Positions 28,085-36,658 of a stretch of DNA of 64,000 nucleotides are shown piece by piece. The translations under genes were made by a program, and so were the position numbers. The notes beneath the pieces are model-generated. The model had not been told where the DNA came from, ran no database searches, and saw only the letters and a list, made by a program, of their open reading frames with translations. The first letter of the stretch is position 1. Every line of letters begins with the position of its first letter. Source of the stretch: Streptomyces exfoliatus (GTDB lineage Bacteria > Actinomycetota > Actinomycetes > Streptomycetales > Streptomycetaceae); the NCBI RefSeq assembly GCF_000725545.1, contig NZ_JNZP01000016.1, positions 62,001 to 126,000 on the forward strand. Reading direction: 5' to 3'.

Positions 28085-29293
28085 TCACGGCGCCGAACGG
28101 TGCACGCCGGGACGGTACTTGGGGATGCGGACCGTCACCTTCATCCCGGCGCCGACACCCGTCTCGATGACGAGGCCGTACTCCGTCCCGTACACCTGCC
28201 GCAGCCGCTCGTCGACGTTCGACAGGCCGATGCCGGAGCCTGCGGGGTGCTCACCGCGCAGGACCGCGCGCAGCAGCTCGGGGTCCATGCCGATGCCGTC
28301 GTCCTCGACGGTCACCACGGCCTCCGCGCCCGCGTCCCGGGCCGCGATGGTGACGCGGCAGCCCCGCTCCCGGTCCTGGAGGCCGTGCTTCACCGCGTTC
28401 TCCACCAACGGCTGGAGACAGAGGAAGGGCAGGGTCACCGGCAGCACCTCGGGGGCGATCTGCAGCGTCACCTTCAGCCGGTCGCCGAAACGCGCCCCGG
28501 CCAGGGCCAAGTACTGCTCGATGGAACGCAGTTCGTCAGCGAGCTGGGCGAACTCGCCGTGCCTGCGGAAGGAGTAGCGGGTGAAGTCGGCGAACTCCAG
28601 GAGGAGCTCCCTGGCCTGCTCCGGGTCCGTACGGACGAACGAGGCGATGGCCGCGAGGGAGTTGAAGATGAAGTGCGGGGAGATCTGGGCCCGCAGCGCC
28701 CGGATCTCGGCCTCCACGATCCGGGTCCGCGAGCGGTCCAGCTCGGCCAGTTCCAGCTGGACGGAGGCCCAGCGGGCCACCTCGGTCGCGGCCCGCACCA
28801 GGACGGCCGACTCCCGCGAGCCGTAGGCGACGAGCGCGCCGAGCACACCGTCCTCCCCGGTGAGCGGGGCGATCACCGCCCAGCGCAGCGGGCAGGCCGG
28901 GTCGGCGCAGCCGGTGTGCGCGGACCGGCTGCGCCCCGTCTCCAGGGTCTCGGCGACCTGTTCCGGGACGTGGGCCCGGTGGTGCTCCTCGCCCGGACCG
29001 TCCCAGGCGAGGACGGCGCCCCGGTCGGTGAGGCAGAGCGCCTCCGTGCCGAGCAGCGAACGGAGGGTGCCGGCCGCCCTGCGGGCCGTCTCCTCGGTGA
29101 GCCCGGCGCGCAGCGGCGGCGCCGCGAGCGAGGCGGTGTGCAGGGTGTGGAAGGTGGCCCGCTCGACGGGCGTACCGAGATCGGGATCGGCGGCCGGGCC
29201 ACCGCGCCGGCCGGCGAACCGCCCCAGGACGAATCCCGCGGCGAGCAGCACGGCCCCCGCGGCGACCGCGGCGGCGAGGGCGATGCCGCTCAT
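28085..29293 (-). CDS. LytS-type sensor histidine kinase
   Basis: Protein of 402 residues. One N-terminal helix (IALAAAVAAGAVLLAAGFVLG) precedes a GAF-like sensor (about 45-190). The kinase motif is ALRAQISPHFIFNSLAAIASF with the phospho-acceptor His, followed by FTRYSFR, LCLQPLVENAVKHGL and the HATPase motif VEDDGIGM...GSGIGLSNVDERL. It lacks the multi-helix sensor of classical LytS. It is the last gene of a minus-strand cluster holding a LytTR regulator and a symporter, so it probably senses the symporter substrate. Confidence 0.88.
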   Translation of the reverse strand: MSGIALAAAVAAGAVLLAAGFVLGRFAGRRGGPAADPDLGTPVERATFHTLHTASLAAPPLRAGLTEETARRAAGTLRSLLGTEALCLTDRGAVLAWDGPGEEHHRAHVPEQVAETLETGRSRSAHTGCADPACPLRWAVIAPLTGEDGVLGALVAYGSRESAVLVRAATEVARWASVQLELAELDRSRTRIVEAEIRALRAQISPHFIFNSLAAIASFVRTDPEQARELLLEFADFTRYSFRRHGEFAQLADELRSIEQYLALAGARFGDRLKVTLQIAPEVLPVTLPFLCLQPLVENAVKHGLQDRERGCRVTIAARDAGAEAVVTVEDDGIGMDPELLRAVLRGEHPAGSGIGLSNVDERLRQVYGTEYGLVIETGVGAGMKVTVRIPKYRPGVHRSAP

Positions 29294-29333
29294 CGGCGTG
29301 TCCCGGGGGTCATCGGCGCATCTCCGGGGTCAT
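29290..29333 (-). other. Two chained 7-residue mini-ORFs between symporter and kinase genes
   Basis: The symporter TGA (29332-29330) overlaps an ATG as ATGA. This opens MTPEMRR, whose TGA (29312-29310) overlaps a second ATG opening MTPGTRR, whose TGA (29292-29290) overlaps the kinase ATG (29293). The steps are exactly 20 bases apart and each ATG has a GGGAG- or GGAG-like sequence upstream. The array probably arose by duplication of a 20-bp stop-start junction and may relay ribosomes. Confidence 0.65.
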
Positions 29334-31075
29334 CGGTGTACCTCCGGGACGGTGCGGGTGGTCTGCCGGGGCCGGCTGATCTCCTCCGGGAGGTGGAGGC
29401 GTGCGAGCAGCGCCGGAGTGCCGGGCGGGACGCGGCCGGGTGTGGCGAGCGAGACGAGGACCATGGTGAGGAAGCCGAGCGGGACCGACCAGACGGCCGG
29501 CCACGCCATCAGGGTGTGCGGCCAGCCCTCGGGGGCGAGTCCCGCCCGGGTCGCCATCACGGCCGCGAGGGCGGAGCCGCCGCCGAGCAGCAGCCCGGCC
29601 ATGGCGCCGGGCGGGGTGAGCCGCCGCCACCAGATGCCGAGGACGAGCAGCGGACAGAAGGAGGAGGCGGAGACGGCGAAGGCGAGGCCGACGGCGTCGG
29701 CGACCGGCACCTTGGAGGCGACCACCCCGACGGCCAGCGGGACCGCGGTGGCCAGCAGGGTCCCGAGGCGGAAGTGCCGTACGCCCCGGGAGGGCAGCAC
29801 GTCCTGGGTGAGGACCCCGGCGACGGACATGGTCAGACCGGAGGCGGTGGAGAGGAAGGCGGCGAAGGCGCCGCCCGCGAGGAGCGCCCCGAGGAGATCG
29901 CCCGGCAGCCCGCCGAGGATCCGGTCGGGCAGGACGAGCACGGCGGCGTCGGCGGAGCCGGTGAGGGCGAGCTCGGGGGCGTAGATCCGGCCCAGGAAGC
30001 CGTACAGCGGGGGCAGCAGGTAGAAGGCGCCGACGAGCCCGAGGACGACGAGGGTGGTGCGGCGGGCGGCGCGGCCGTGCGGGCTGGTGTAGAAGCGGAC
30101 GGCGACGTGCGGCAGGCCCATGGTGCCGAGGAAGGTCGCGAGGATCAGCCCGTAGGTGGCGTACAGCTGGTGGCCGTCGCGGCCGCCGGACAGAGGCTGG
30201 GACCAGCCGAGGGGGTCGGTGCCGCTGGCGACCCTCTCCGGCAGGCGCGCTCCGGGCGGGAAGGCGAGCGTGGTGCCGCCGAGGACGTGGTGGGTGCCGG
30301 CGGCGAGGGTCACGGTCCGCCGCTCGTACGGGACGGAGTCGACGCTGCCGGTGACGGTCAGGGTGAGCGGGGCGTCGAGGCCGATCCGTACCGTGTCGGC
30401 GACCTTGACGACGGTGTGACCGCGCAGGACGGCGGGGGCGTCGAAGCGGGCTCTGGGGGCCCCGTCGCCGTACCAGGCCGCGAGCAGGAAGAGGACGGGG
30501 ACGAGCAGCGCGGTGAGTTTCAGCCAGTACTGGAAGGCCTGCACGAAGGTGATGCTGCGCATCCCTCCGGCGGCGACGGTCCCCGTGACGACGAGGGCGA
30601 CGAGCAGTCCGCCGACCCAGTCGGGGGCTCCGGTGAGGATCTCCAGGGTGAGTCCCGCGCCCTGGAGCTGCGGCAGCAGGTAGAGCCAGCCGATGCCGAC
30701 GACGAAGAGGCTGGCGAGACGGCGGGCCTGCGGGGATTCGAGGCGCGCCTCGGCGAAGTCGGAGAGGGTGTACGCCCCGGAGCGGCGCAGCGGCGCGGCG
30801 ACCAGGACGAGCAGGACGAGGTAGCCGGCGGTGTAGCCGACCGGGTACCAGAGCATGGCGGGGCCCTGGACCAGGACGAGCCCCGCGACGCCGAGGAAGG
30901 AGGCGGCGGAGAGGTACTCGCCGCTGATGGCGGCGGCGTTGAGGCCCGGCCGGACGGTGCGGGAGGCGACGTAGAAGTCGGAGGTGGTGCGGGAGATCCG
31001 CAGCCCGAGGGCGCCGATGAGGACGGTGGCGAGGACGACGGCGGCGACGGCCACGACGGCGTAGGTCTGGTTCAC
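29330..31075 (-). CDS. Sodium:solute symporter, acetate/pyruvate-type
   Basis: Protein of 581 residues from a GTG start, with about 13 hydrophobic helices. Family segments include DFYVASRTVRPGLNAAAISGEYLSAASFLG near the N-terminus, WYPVGYTAGYLVLLVLVAAPLRRSGAYTLSDF, GGMRSITFVQAFQYWLK, GLPHVAVRFYTSP and AFLSTASGLTMSVAGVLTQD. These match the SSS branch of ActP and MctC, carriers of acetate, pyruvate and propionate. An unusual exposed loop of about 70 residues (residues 225-300) is beta-rich. The upstream small membrane gene is the DUF485 partner commonly linked to such carriers. Confidence 0.9.
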   Translation of the reverse strand: MNQTYAVVAVAAVVLATVLIGALGLRISRTTSDFYVASRTVRPGLNAAAISGEYLSAASFLGVAGLVLVQGPAMLWYPVGYTAGYLVLLVLVAAPLRRSGAYTLSDFAEARLESPQARRLASLFVVGIGWLYLLPQLQGAGLTLEILTGAPDWVGGLLVALVVTGTVAAGGMRSITFVQAFQYWLKLTALLVPVLFLLAAWYGDGAPRARFDAPAVLRGHTVVKVADTVRIGLDAPLTLTVTGSVDSVPYERRTVTLAAGTHHVLGGTTLAFPPGARLPERVASGTDPLGWSQPLSGGRDGHQLYATYGLILATFLGTMGLPHVAVRFYTSPHGRAARRTTLVVLGLVGAFYLLPPLYGFLGRIYAPELALTGSADAAVLVLPDRILGGLPGDLLGALLAGGAFAAFLSTASGLTMSVAGVLTQDVLPSRGVRHFRLGTLLATAVPLAVGVVASKVPVADAVGLAFAVSASSFCPLLVLGIWWRRLTPPGAMAGLLLGGGSALAAVMATRAGLAPEGWPHTLMAWPAVWSVPLGFLTMVLVSLATPGRVPPGTPALLARLHLPEEISRPRQTTRTVPEVHR

Positions 31076-31094
31076 GCGGGACGGTTCACCGTTC

Positions 31095-31508
31095 TCACCG
31101 TTCGACGAGGCCGGTGAAGTCGCGTTCGTTGCGTTCGGCGCGGCGCACGTACCAGTGGGCGATGCCCCAGACGACGGGGTACACCCCGACGCCGAGGGCG
31201 ATCCAGACGAACGCCTCGGGCGCGGGCAGCGCGAGCAGCAGCGGCAGCGAACCGACGAGCAGGGCGAGGGCCCCGAGCGCGGTGAGGGCGGCGCGCAGCT
31301 GGCTGCGCATCAGGGAGCGGACATAGGTGTGGCCGAGGGTGGTCTGCTCGTCGATCTCGGAACGGGCCGGCGGATGCACGGGCCGCCGCCGGGCGGGGCC
31401 CGGCACGGCGCCCGCGCCGTGGGCGGAGGCGTACGTGACGGTCTCACGGCGGGGTCTGCGCTGGGGGTCGCCCCGGCCGAAGGCTGGGGAAGGGTGGTGC
31501 TCGGACAT
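31095..31508 (-). CDS. DUF485-type small membrane protein
   Basis: Protein of 137 residues. A long, Pro/Arg-rich N-terminal region leads to TYVRSLMRSQLRAALTALGALALLVGSLPLLLALP and FVWIALGVGVYPVVWGIAHWYVRRAERNERDFTGLV. The two helices and basic-aromatic end fit DUF485 (YjcH-like) partners of acetate symporters. The stop is 19 bases before the symporter start, which implies cotranscription. Confidence 0.83.
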   Translation of the reverse strand: MSEHHPSPAFGRGDPQRRPRRETVTYASAHGAGAVPGPARRRPVHPPARSEIDEQTTLGHTYVRSLMRSQLRAALTALGALALLVGSLPLLLALPAPEAFVWIALGVGVYPVVWGIAHWYVRRAERNERDFTGLVER

Positions 31509-31618
31509 CGGGGTCCGCTCCGGCCTCTCTACGCGTGCGACGGCTTCGTGCGGGCCGTGGCCCGGGTCGCGTGGAGTCTACGCAGCACTCCCCGACGGCG
31601 GTAGACGCGCGTCGGGGC

Positions 31619-32377
31619 TCAGCCGCCGGCCCGCCTCATCAGCAGATCCCGCAGGTGGCGGGCGTGTCGGCGGCTGACCGCGAGGTCCGTGGCGCCTACC
31701 CGTACGGAGGTGGCGCCGCCGTCGAGCCGGAGCTCGTCGATGCGGGCGAGGGCGACGAGGTGGCTGCGGTGGATACGGACGAAGCCGCGGGCCGCCCACC
31801 GCTCCTCGAGGGTGGAGAGCGGGATGCGGACGAGGTGGCTGCCGTGGTCGGTGTGGAGGCGGGCGTAGTCGCCGTGGGCCTCCACGTACGCGATGTCGTC
31901 GACGGAGACGAAGCGGGTGACCCCGCCCAGCTCCACCGGGACCTGCTCGGCGGCGGCGGGCGCGGCCGGGACGGGGGCGGCGGTGGCGTGCACCAGGTCG
32001 TGGACCCGGCGGACGGCCTCGGCGAGCCGCTCGCGGCGGACCGGCTTGAGGACGTAGTCGACGGCCTTCAGGTCGAAGGCCTGGAGCGCGAAGCCCTCGT
32101 GGGCGGTGACGAAGACGACGAGCGGCGGCCGGGCGAAGCCGGCGAGCAGCCGGGCGACGTCGAGTCCGGTGAGGCCGGGCATGTGGATGTCGAGGAAGAC
32201 GACGTCGACGGCCTCGTCGGCGTCGGGTCCCGCCTCAAGGGCGCGCCCGATCCTGCGGAGGGCGTCGGTGGCGTCGGCGGCTCCCTCCGCGCTCCTGACG
32301 CGGGGGTCGGCGCGCAGCAGGTAGAGCAGCTCCCCGAGGGCGGGTGCCTCGTCGTCGACGGCCAGTACGCGCAGCAT
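31619..32377 (-). CDS. LytTR-family response regulator
   Basis: Protein of 252 residues. The receiver domain has AVDDEAPAL (acidic pocket), VVFLDIHMPGLTG (phospho-acceptor Asp), VFVTAHEGFALQAF and DYVLKPVRRERL. The LytTR DNA-binding domain follows after about residue 150 (RFVSVDDIAYVEAHGDYARLHT, GFVRIHRSHLVAL, AVSRRHARHLRDLL). It leads a minus-strand cluster with the symporter and the LytS-type kinase, resembling BtsSR/YpdAB and LytST systems that control pyruvate transporters. Confidence 0.9.
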   Translation of the reverse strand: MLRVLAVDDEAPALGELLYLLRADPRVRSAEGAADATDALRRIGRALEAGPDADEAVDVVFLDIHMPGLTGLDVARLLAGFARPPLVVFVTAHEGFALQAFDLKAVDYVLKPVRRERLAEAVRRVHDLVHATAAPVPAAPAAAEQVPVELGGVTRFVSVDDIAYVEAHGDYARLHTDHGSHLVRIPLSTLEERWAARGFVRIHRSHLVALARIDELRLDGGATSVRVGATDLAVSRRHARHLRDLLMRRAGG

Positions 32378-32470
32378 GCGGCGGAGTGTAACCGGCGGGC
32401 CGGGGGCGGCCGGAGGCGCGCGGGCTTCCTGGGGTCCGCCGCCTGCCGGTCGCCGTTTTGAGGTCGCGGG

Positions 32471-33343
32471 CTACTTGAGGAGCTTCGACAGACGGCGGTC
32501 GGCGAGCGGCTTGCCGCCGGTCTGGCAGGTGGGGCAGTACTGGAGGGACGAGTCGCTGAAGGAGACCTCGCGGATGGTGTCGCCGCACACCGGGCACGCC
32601 TCGCCCGTGCGGCCGTGGACCCGCAGGCCGCTCTTCTTCTCGGCCTTGAGCCTGCCGGCGGCGAGGCCGTGGGAGCGTTCGACGGCCTCGTGGAGGGTGG
32701 TCCGCATCGCCGTGTAAAGGGCGGCCGTCTCCTCGGGGGTGAGGTTCTGGACGGGCTTGAAGGGCGACATTTTGGCGGCGTGCAGGATCTCGTCGCTGTA
32801 GGCGTTGCCGATGCCGGCGATGAGGCTCTGGTCGCGCAGGGCGCCTTTGATCTGGCGCCGTTCGCCGGCGAGCAGCGCGGCGAACTCCTCCGGGCCGAAG
32901 TCCTCGGCGAGCGGGTCGGGGCCGAGCCGTGCGACGCCCGGCACCTCCTGGGCGTCGTGGACGAGGTGGACGGCGAGGCGTTTGGTCGTGCCGGCCTCGG
33001 TGAGGTCGAAGCCGTCGCCGCCGGTGAGCGCGGTCCGCAGCGCCAGCGGGCCCTTGCCGGGCCTGGGCGGACCGGAGGGCAGCGGGTCCTGCCAGCGGAG
33101 CCAGCCCGCGCGGGCCAGGTGGAACAGGAGGTGGAGCTCGCCTGCGGGTCCGGTGGTGGTGAGGTCGAGGAACTTCCCGTGCCGTCCGACCGCGGTGACC
33201 GTGGCGCCCTCGACGGCGCTCAGGGGCGGGTCGTACGTCTTCAGGACGCTGATCGCGACGGGCAGCACACGGGCGATCTCCTTGCCCACCAGGTGCGTGT
33301 CGAGGAACGCGCGGAGCGCTTCCACCTCGGGGAGTTCGGGCAT
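32471..33343 (-). CDS. Fpg/Nei-family DNA glycosylase
   Basis: Protein of 290 residues. It begins MPELPEVEALRAFL with the catalytic Pro and Glu at positions 2 and 3 after Met removal, and contains GRHGKFLDLTT, the helix-two-turn-helix region QIKGALRDQSLIAGIGNAYSDEIL and a C-terminal zinc finger CPVCGDTIREVSFSDSSLQYCPTC. These proteins excise oxidised bases and nick the strand. Zinc ligands are complete. It is probably monocistronic. Confidence 0.93.
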   Translation of the reverse strand: MPELPEVEALRAFLDTHLVGKEIARVLPVAISVLKTYDPPLSAVEGATVTAVGRHGKFLDLTTTGPAGELHLLFHLARAGWLRWQDPLPSGPPRPGKGPLALRTALTGGDGFDLTEAGTTKRLAVHLVHDAQEVPGVARLGPDPLAEDFGPEEFAALLAGERRQIKGALRDQSLIAGIGNAYSDEILHAAKMSPFKPVQNLTPEETAALYTAMRTTLHEAVERSHGLAAGRLKAEKKSGLRVHGRTGEACPVCGDTIREVSFSDSSLQYCPTCQTGGKPLADRRLSKLLK

Positions 33344-33437
33344 GGTCCCAGCCTGCCGCAACGCTCCGGGGGTCGCGCGCCGGACGGTTCGTCCGCGGTT
33401 CGGATGAGTCGTCCGGGCGTGGTCCTGGGTCATACGG

Positions 33438-34679
33438 CTATGGGCCAGGGTCTCCCGGCGTGGCCCTGGGCGGACGCGTCCCCAGGGCCGTGACGGCGGC
33501 GATCACCGACAGCGCGGAGAGCAGCGCGAACAGGGCGGGGTAGCCGCCGAGCGGCCCGGCGAGCATCGCGCCGGCGAAGGGGGCGAGCGCGGCCGCGACG
33601 TGGCCCGGTGCGCCGAGGAGTCCGGAGAGCCGGCCGTAGTGGGCACTGCCCCAGCGGTCCGTGACGGCGGTGGCCTGGAGGAGCGTGAGGTTGCCCCGGA
33701 CCACCCCGGCGAGCACGGACACCGCGATGAGCAGCGCGTACGGGCCTGCCACGGTCGCGAGGGCGGCGGTGGTGAGTCCTCCGAGTCCGATCAGCGCGGT
33801 GGTGCGGGCGGTGACGCCGAGGCGGCGGGCGAGGGTCGCGTAGAGGGTGCGGCCGAGGGTCTGTCCCACGCCGCCGAGGCCGAGGGCCCATGCGGCCTGG
33901 GCGGTGGTGTAGCCGCGGTCGAGGAAGAGGGGGACGAGGCCGATGACGACGGCGTACATCGCGAACGCGGACAGGGTGAACGTGACGGCCAGCATCCAGA
34001 ACGCACGGCTGCGCACCACTCCGCCGCTGCCGCCGGTGACGTGCGATGGGCTCTCGGGCGCCGCCGGCCAGGGTGCCTTCAGGGCGAGGGCGTGGGCGGG
34101 GACGGTCAGGGCCGCGAGGATGCCCGCGAGCACCGCGTACGTGGCACGCCAGGACATGTGGTCGGCGAGGACCGCGGTCAGGGGTGCGAAGACCGTGGAG
34201 GCGAGTCCGCCGGCGAGGGTGACGATCGTCAGCGCGCGGACGTGGTCCGGGGCCCACCAGCGAGTGAGCGCGGCGAAGGCGGGCTGGTAGAAGGTGGTGG
34301 CCATGGCCGTTCCGGCGAGGAGCCATCCGGTGAGGAAGACGGCGGGGCCGGGGGCCGCGGCCACGATCAGCAGGCTCAGGACGCCGAGGACGGAACCGAC
34401 CGTCATGACGATCCGCGGCCCGTGGCGGTCCAGTATCCGGCCGACGGGAATCCCGGCGAGGGCGGAGACGACGAGGGCGGCGGAGAAGGCCGCGGTGGTC
34501 GAGCCCGCGCTCCAGCCGGTGTCCGCGGTGATGGCCGGATTGAGGACGGGAAAGGCGTAGTAGACGATGCCCCAGCTCGTGATCTGGGTGACGCACAGCG
34601 CGGGCAGGACGGCGCGGGGCCGCGACCGGTCCCCTGTTCCGGTCGCGACCCCGTCCACCCGGGTGCTGTGGGCGGTCAC
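33438..34679 (-). CDS. MFS transporter in the arsenic-type cluster
   Basis: Protein of 413 residues with about 12 helices. The GTG start overlaps the stop of the flavoprotein as GTGA, so the two are coupled. MFS motif A-like sequence GIPVGRILDRHGPR follows helix 2, and GLVPLFLDRGYTTAQAAWALGLGG marks the second half. The control by an ArsR-type repressor is inferred from the divergent arsR gene. A related arrangement, MFS with an ArsR-regulated oxidoreductase, occurs in arsenic islands, where MFS proteins such as ArsJ or ArsP-like carriers export arsenicals; the substrate here is unproven. Confidence 0.83.
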   Translation of the reverse strand: MTAHSTRVDGVATGTGDRSRPRAVLPALCVTQITSWGIVYYAFPVLNPAITADTGWSAGSTTAAFSAALVVSALAGIPVGRILDRHGPRIVMTVGSVLGVLSLLIVAAAPGPAVFLTGWLLAGTAMATTFYQPAFAALTRWWAPDHVRALTIVTLAGGLASTVFAPLTAVLADHMSWRATYAVLAGILAALTVPAHALALKAPWPAAPESPSHVTGGSGGVVRSRAFWMLAVTFTLSAFAMYAVVIGLVPLFLDRGYTTAQAAWALGLGGVGQTLGRTLYATLARRLGVTARTTALIGLGGLTTAALATVAGPYALLIAVSVLAGVVRGNLTLLQATAVTDRWGSAHYGRLSGLLGAPGHVAAALAPFAGAMLAGPLGGYPALFALLSALSVIAAVTALGTRPPRATPGDPGP

Positions 34680-36091
34680 GAGCCGCAGGCGGGTGCCGCG
34701 GTGGCCGTGCCGAGCTGGATGAGGGCCGGGGCGGGGGCGCAGCAGCCACCGCCGTCGGTCGCCCCGTCGGTCTGCGTCCCGTCGGTCCGCGCCTGGCCGG
34801 TCTGCGCCTGGTCGAAGAGGCCGGCGCCGCCGCAGACGCCCGTCTCCGGGAGGACGAGCTCGACCCGCTCGGCGGCCTCGCGGTCGCCGGCGATGGCGGC
34901 GACGACGGACCGGACCTGCTCGTAGCCGGTGAGGGCGAGGAAGGTCGGGGCGCGGCCGTAGGACTTCATTCCGACGAGGTAGAGGCCCTGCTCCGGGTGG
35001 GAGAGCTCGTTGACGCCGTGCGGGTAGACCGTGCCGCAGGAGTGCTGGTTCGGGTCGATGAGCGGGGCCAGCTCGACGGGGGCCTGGAGGCGCTCGTCGA
35101 GGCCGAGGCGGAGCTCGTCGAGGAACGACAGGTCGGGGCGGAAGCCGGTCAGGACGATGACCTCGTCGACCGGGTCGAGCCGGCGGCCGTCCTCGCCGAC
35201 CAGGACGAGCCGCTCGCCGTCGGGCTCGATCGACTCCGTACGGAAGCCGGTGACGGCGTCGGCGTGTCCCTGGTCGACCGCGGCCTTCGCGGCGAGACCG
35301 AGTGCGCCCCTGGCGGGGAGCTGGTCGGCGGTGCCGCCGCCGAAGGTGGAGCCGGAGATGCCGCGCCGCAGGATCCAGGTGGCGTGCGTGCCTGCGCCGT
35401 CCGCGGACGTCGCGAGGTCGGCGAGGGAGGCGAGCGCGGTGAAGGCGGAGGCGCCGGATCCGATGACGGCGGTGCGCTTCCCGGCGTAGCGGGCGCGCAC
35501 AGCGGGGTCCTTCAGGTCCGGGACGCGGTAGGAGATCCGTGCGGCCGCCGCCTTCTCGCCGAGCGCGGGCAGTCCGTCGCCGCCGGCCGGGCTCGGGACG
35601 GCCCAGGTGCCGGAGGCGTCGATGACGGCGCGGGCGGTGATCCGCTCCTCGCGGCCGTCGGCGTACTCGACGTGGACGGTGAAGGGCTGGGCCTCGCGGT
35701 CGGCGTCGACGATCCGGTCGCGGCCCGCCCGGGAGACGCCGGTGACCCGGGCGCCGAGGCGGATGCTGTCGCCGAGGACATCGGCGAGCGGCTGGAGGTA
35801 GCGCTCCGCCCAGTCGCCGCCCGTGGGGTAGGTGTCCGCGTCCGGCTTCACCCAGCCGGTGGGGGCGAGCAGCTTCTCGGCGGCCGGGTCGGTGACCTCG
35901 CCCCAGGTGGAGAAGAGCCGCACGTGCGACCACTCACGCACCGCCGCGCCCGCCCGGGAGCCCGCCTCCAGGACCAGCGGCTCCAGGCCCCGGTCGACGA
36001 GGTGCGCGGCGGCGGCGAGGCCGGCGGGGCCGGCCCCGATGACCACGATGGGCAGCCGGTCGGCGGGGGTGGTGGTGATGGTGGCGTTCAT
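34676..36091 (-). CDS. FAD-dependent oxidoreductase with a Cys-rich tail, ArsR-linked
   Basis: Protein of 471 residues with AGGGGATC before the ATG. The FAD motif is VVIGAGPAGLAAAAHLVDRG, a second dinucleotide motif is TAVIGSGASAFTALASL, and VIVLTGFRPDLSFLDEL closes the NAD domain, as in flavin monooxygenase-like proteins. The last 60 residues carry ETGVCGG, GGGCCAPAP and PACGS, thiols that could bind a soft metalloid. It faces an ArsR gene and is coupled to the MFS gene. Its reaction is unknown; it differs clearly from the ArsO protein in the same island. Confidence 0.8.
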   Translation of the reverse strand: MNATITTTPADRLPIVVIGAGPAGLAAAAHLVDRGLEPLVLEAGSRAGAAVREWSHVRLFSTWGEVTDPAAEKLLAPTGWVKPDADTYPTGGDWAERYLQPLADVLGDSIRLGARVTGVSRAGRDRIVDADREAQPFTVHVEYADGREERITARAVIDASGTWAVPSPAGGDGLPALGEKAAAARISYRVPDLKDPAVRARYAGKRTAVIGSGASAFTALASLADLATSADGAGTHATWILRRGISGSTFGGGTADQLPARGALGLAAKAAVDQGHADAVTGFRTESIEPDGERLVLVGEDGRRLDPVDEVIVLTGFRPDLSFLDELRLGLDERLQAPVELAPLIDPNQHSCGTVYPHGVNELSHPEQGLYLVGMKSYGRAPTFLALTGYEQVRSVVAAIAGDREAAERVELVLPETGVCGGAGLFDQAQTGQARTDGTQTDGATDGGGCCAPAPALIQLGTATAAPACGS

Positions 36092-36151
36092 GACGGATCC
36101 CCTGTGTTTCGACGTCTGTCGATCTCTGACGCCCTCAGCATGGCACCTGTA

Positions 36152-36274
36152 TCGACGGACGTCAACATAGACATTCATCGAATTCATGGGCGGGTCGAAG
36201 CGATGGGGAGGGGAGGTGGCGAAGGCGCCCTGGGCGCTTGGTTCGACATGTGTCAACATAGACATATGTCGAAT
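36152..36274. promoter_or_regulatory. Two related ArsR operators between the flavoprotein and arsR genes
   Basis: TCGAC-N4-GTCAACATAGACAT-N3-TCGAAT occurs at 36152-36182 and again at 36243-36273. The second copy is a large palindrome (TTCGACAT 36242-36249 and ATGTCGAA 36266-36273) and overlaps the arsR ATG. One copy serves each divergent gene. Confidence 0.65.
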
Positions 36275-36628
36275 GCGAAGGCGCTGCCCCTCCTCGAACC
36301 CGCCGCCGAACCCTGCTGCCCGCCGCTGAACGAGCGCCCGCTGACCGCCGACGAGGCCGAACGGACCGCCGTCATGTTCAAGGCCCTCGGCGATCCCGTA
36401 CGCCTGCGGCTCTTCTCGGCCGTCGCCTCCCACGACGGCGGAGAGGCATGCGTCTGCGACATCTCCGACGTCGGCGTCTCCCAGCCCACCGTCTCCCACC
36501 ACCTGAAGAAGCTGAAGGAAGCCGGCCTGCTCTCATCCGAGCGGCGCGGCACCTGGGTCTACTACCGTGTGGAACCCGCCGTCCTCGCCGCCATGGGTCA
36601 GCTCCTCACCAAGGCCGCCACGGCGTGA
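36266..36628 (+). CDS. arsR: ArsR-family metalloregulatory repressor (first copy)
   Basis: Protein of 120 residues starting MSNAKALPLLEP. The winged helix reads VMFKALGDPVRLRLFSAV, then ACVCDISDVGVSQPTVSHHLKKLKEAGLL. CVC in the helix and an N-terminal CCPP are the thiols expected for As(III)/Sb(III) sensing. The start is ambiguous: an in-frame ATG lies at 36248, and neither has a Shine-Dalgarno sequence. The operator overlaps the start, so the mRNA may be leaderless. Confidence 0.9.
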   Translation: MSNAKALPLLEPAAEPCCPPLNERPLTADEAERTAVMFKALGDPVRLRLFSAVASHDGGEACVCDISDVGVSQPTVSHHLKKLKEAGLLSSERRGTWVYYRVEPAVLAAMGQLLTKAATA

Positions 36629-36658
36629 GGACCCGGCGGTCCTCCATCTCGAAGGGCT

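Noticed and set aside
27839..31117. Plus-strand open frame of 1092 codons
   Set aside because: It lies opposite the kinase and symporter genes; composition is low-complexity Gly/Glu/Arg with no domain.
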